From assembly GCA_030605245.1 (NCBI GenBank), contig JAUWIS010000041.1, positions 1 to 7,327 on the forward strand: DNA of 7,327 bases, in the 5' to 3' direction. A program made the position numbers and the translations under genes. Under the pieces are notes generated by a model, which did not search any database, had not been told where the DNA came from, and saw nothing but the letters and a program-made list of their open reading frames with translations. Source of the stretch: Methanobacteriota archaeon. Lineage in GTDB: Archaea; Thermoplasmatota; JASEFT01; JAUWIS01. The stretch's first letter is position 1. Every line of letters starts with the position of its first letter. Shown in pieces: positions 4,655 through 7,327 of this stretch.

Positions 4655-7327
4655 ATGTTTGAATCAGAATACAAACTGATCTACTTCAAGGAAAACGGTT
4701 ACAAACGAAGAATTTGCAAAAAATGCGGTTCAGCATTCTGGAGTTTAACAGAACAGGAGATATGCAATGATACACCATGCGCAGAATATTCCTTCATAGG
4801 TAATCCTCCAACAAAAAAGAGATATGATATGGAGAGTATGAGGTCGCGTTTTCTAACATTTTTTGAAGAAAAAAAACATACAATAGTGAAAAGGTATCCT
4901 GTTGTTGCACGCTGGAGAAAAGATGTTTTTCTTGTTAACGCATCCATTTATGATTTTCAGCCTTTTGTAACATCAGGTTTAATGAAGCCGCCTGCGAACC
5001 CTCTTGTTATTTCCCAGCCGTGCATACGTCTCACGGATGTTGACCTTGTGGGGAGATCCGGGAAACACCTAACAACTTTTGAGATGATGGGACACCATGC
5101 ATTCAACTCAAAAAACAGGGATGTTTACTGGAAGGAAGATACATTAAAATATTGCAATGATTTTTTCACAAAGGTATTAGACATAGAAAAAGAAAAGATA
5201 GTATACAAGGAACACCCATGGTTTGGCGGTGGGAATGCAGGTCCTTCCCTTGAGGTTATCATAGATGGTCTTGAGGTTGCAACCCTTGTCTTTATGAATC
5301 TTAAAGAGGATAAAAAAGGAAAAACAGTTTTAAACAATGTTGGATATTCTCCTCTTGCTTTGAATGTTGTTGACACAGGATATGGGCTTGAGCGAATGGT
5401 ATGGCTTTCAAATGGAACACCCACAATCTATGATGCAATCTATCCTGACTTTATAAGAAAAATCAGCGAAAATTGTAATATATCCCATGAGTTAGAGGAC
5501 GAAAAATACCTGAACCTGCTATCAGAGTATGCAAAACTTGCGGGCATCATTGATTTAACCACAGACATGTCTGATTTAAGAAAAAATGTTGTAAAAAGAT
5601 TAAAAGAAAAAGGTTACAACATAACTGTTGAACAACTATGCAAAACACTGAAACCTGCAGAAAATATTTATGCTATTGCTGACCATTCCAGATGCCTTTC
5701 GTTCATGCTTGGTGATGGAATTGTGCCATCAAATATCAAAGCAGGTTATCTTGCACGACTTATTATCAGGAGAACTTTGAGACTTATGAACGAAATCAAT
5801 ATGAAGATACCACTTTCTGATATTGTGGCTGAGCAGATAAAAACTATGAAAGAGTTTCCAGAGATAAAAGAAAATCGTGATACAATCATAAAGATTCTTG
5901 ATATAGAAACAGGAAAATACAACGAAACAGTAAAGAAAGGCTCAGGGATTGTGAAAAGGTCAATTAAGTCACTGAAAGAAAAAACACCTGAGACATTAAT
6001 AAACCTTTATGACACATACGGCATTCATCCAACACTTGTCCAGTCAATAGCAAAAGAAAACGATATTGATATCAAAATCCAGGATAATTTTCATTCCATG
6101 CTTGCTGAAATTCATTCAAAAATAGAGAAGACAGAGGTAAAAAAGGAGGAAAAAATAGATCAGCCTGATACAATCAAGCTTTTCTATGATGATTCATACC
6201 TAAAAGAATTTGATGCTGTCGTGCTATATGTGTCAGGAAAAAATGTTGTTTTGGACAGAACAGCATTCTACCCTGAAGGAGGAGGACAGCCATCTGATAC
6301 AGGCGTCCTGACGACAAAGGATAAAATATTTAATGTTACAGATGTGCAAAAAAACGGGAATGTCATAATTCATAAGATAGATGGAAAACTCGGTGCTGGA
6401 GAAGTCGTTCACGGACGGATAGACTGGAACAGAAGGATAAACCTGATGAGGCACCATACAGCAACACATCTTATACTTGGGGCATCAAGAAGTATTTTAG
6501 GTAAACATGTCTGGCAGTCAGGTGCGCAAAAAGGTGTTGAATGCTCAAGGGTGGATATCTCACATTTTGCAAAACTAACCCAGGAGGAAATCAGGGAAAT
6601 CGAGCTGCTTGCAAACATGATGGTAATGGAAGGAATACCAGTGGAAACAGCGTGGATGGAGAGGGGTGATGCTGAAAAAAAATATGGTTTCAGACTTTAT
6701 CAGGGTGGTGTACCATCCGGTGAAAAAATAAGGGTTGTGAGAATAGCAGATTTTGATGTTGAGGCATGTGCAGGCACTCACTGTAAAAACACATCTGAGG
6801 TTGGTCCTGTAAAAATACTAAGATGTGAGCGAATCCAGGATGGTGTAGAAAGAATCGAGTTTGCATCAGGTATACCAGCCGTAAAAAGCATCCAGGAGAT
6901 GGAAACAACTCTAAAGGATTCATGCTCAATTTTAAGCGTACTGCCGGATAGACTCCCGAAAACTGTTAAACGATTTTTTGAGGAATGGAAAACTCTTAAC
7001 AAAAAACTTGAACAACAAATGGAACTTTTTGCATCTGCAAAAGTTGAGTCACTTATAAAAAAAGCTGAGACAATAAACAATATAAAAATTGTTTCAGATG
7101 TTTCAAAAATTGATGCCGATGAACTTATTGCTGTTGCAAAAAATCTGATTCAGGAAAAAAACATGATAGCAATTTTAGGCAGTGATAAAAACGGTGGAAA
7201 GATTGTCATAGCAAGAAGCAAGAATGTAAATATTGACTGCGCATCCATCATAAAGGACACAGCCAAAATCATAGGTGGAAAAGGAGGCGGAAGTAAGGAT
7301 TTCGCGCAGGGTGGAGGAAACCTTGAA
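4655..7327 (+). CDS. alaS: Alanyl-tRNA synthetase, archaeal type (last few codons beyond window)
   Basis: The frame is open for 891 codons from ATG 4655 to the window edge, close to the roughly 900-915 residues usual for archaeal AlaRS. The enzyme charges tRNA-Ala with alanine in the cytosol and hydrolyses mischarged Ser- and Gly-tRNA-Ala. Domains in order: an N-terminal cysteine knuckle typical of archaeal AlaRS (C21, C24, C37, C42); class II catalytic core with motif 2 around RLTDVDLVGRSGKH (125-138) continuing to TFEMMGHHAF, and motif 3 VDTGYGLER (239-247); a helical tRNA-recognition region; a beta-barrel segment DRTAFYPEGGGQPSDTG (534-550); the editing site with HTATH (H601, H605) and CAGTH (C705, H709); and a C-terminal C-Ala domain with the glycine-rich GGKGGGSKDFAQGGG (874-888). 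All catalytic and editing residues are present and no in-frame TGA occurs. It diverges from the GTPase gene 76 bp away, and only the extreme C-terminus is missing. Confidence 0.97.
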   Translation, partial: MFESEYKLIYFKENGYKRRICKKCGSAFWSLTEQEICNDTPCAEYSFIGNPPTKKRYDMESMRSRFLTFFEEKKHTIVKRYPVVARWRKDVFLVNASIYDFQPFVTSGLMKPPANPLVISQPCIRLTDVDLVGRSGKHLTTFEMMGHHAFNSKNRDVYWKEDTLKYCNDFFTKVLDIEKEKIVYKEHPWFGGGNAGPSLEVIIDGLEVATLVFMNLKEDKKGKTVLNNVGYSPLALNVVDTGYGLERMVWLSNGTPTIYDAIYPDFIRKISENCNISHELEDEKYLNLLSEYAKLAGIIDLTTDMSDLRKNVVKRLKEKGYNITVEQLCKTLKPAENIYAIADHSRCLSFMLGDGIVPSNIKAGYLARLIIRRTLRLMNEINMKIPLSDIVAEQIKTMKEFPEIKENRDTIIKILDIETGKYNETVKKGSGIVKRSIKSLKEKTPETLINLYDTYGIHPTLVQSIAKENDIDIKIQDNFHSMLAEIHSKIEKTEVKKEEKIDQPDTIKLFYDDSYLKEFDAVVLYVSGKNVVLDRTAFYPEGGGQPSDTGVLTTKDKIFNVTDVQKNGNVIIHKIDGKLGAGEVVHGRIDWNRRINLMRHHTATHLILGASRSILGKHVWQSGAQKGVECSRVDISHFAKLTQEEIREIELLANMMVMEGIPVETAWMERGDAEKKYGFRLYQGGVPSGEKIRVVRIADFDVEACAGTHCKNTSEVGPVKILRCERIQDGVERIEFASGIPAVKSIQEMETTLKDSCSILSVLPDRLPKTVKRFFEEWKTLNKKLEQQMELFASAKVESLIKKAETINNIKIVSDVSKIDADELIAVAKNLIQEKNMIAILGSDKNGGKIVIARSKNVNIDCASIIKDTAKIIGGKGGGSKDFAQGGGNLE

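Overview
The window is an AT-rich archaeal chromosome segment. Four protein genes cover almost all of it, separated by short promoter-like gaps. The archaeal assignment rests on three things: an archaeal/eukaryotic-style alanyl-tRNA synthetase with an N-terminal four-cysteine knuckle and no bacterial-type start; a YchF-like GTPase of the archaeal/Ygr210 subfamily; and a replicative family B DNA polymerase whose motif A region resembles archaeal PolB and eukaryotic Pol delta. Starts lack strong Shine-Dalgarno sequences, apart from the leftmost gene, and are preceded by TATA-like boxes at archaeal spacing. A euryarchaeote is the best guess; nothing in the window fixes the lineage.

Layout. On the minus strand, read from right to left: the GTPase (4578 to 3403), the DNA polymerase (3325 to 956), and a secreted or membrane-anchored protein of unknown function (805 to beyond the left edge). 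On the plus strand, diverging from the GTPase across a 76-bp gap: alaS (4655 to beyond the right edge, lacking only its last few codons). The three minus-strand genes share an orientation, but the polymerase and the secreted-protein gene each have their own TATA-like box, so they need not form one operon. The complete genes are core information-processing genes (replication, translation-associated GTPase, tRNA charging). No mobile elements, CRISPR arrays, rRNA or tRNA genes were seen.

Main point of interest. The polymerase reading frame is full length (790 codons with the final TAA) but is interrupted by one in-frame TGA at 2054-2056 (codon 424), eight codons after motif A. The frame and the recognisable polymerase sequence continue without any shift. 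The interrupted position is a cysteine in eukaryotic Pol delta (...HNLCYTTLL). A TGA at a Cys position is the classic sign of a selenocysteine or otherwise recoded UGA, but it is also one base away from TGT/TGC, so a nonsense mutation or base-call error is a serious alternative. TGA looks like an ordinary stop at the end of the neighbouring GTPase gene, which argues against wholesale TGA reassignment. No convincing archaeal SECIS hairpin was found by eye.

Secondary points are a nine-base G tract inside the promoter spacing of the secreted-protein gene, small inverted repeats in both promoter-bearing gaps, and a stem-loop 52 nt downstream of the polymerase TGA.
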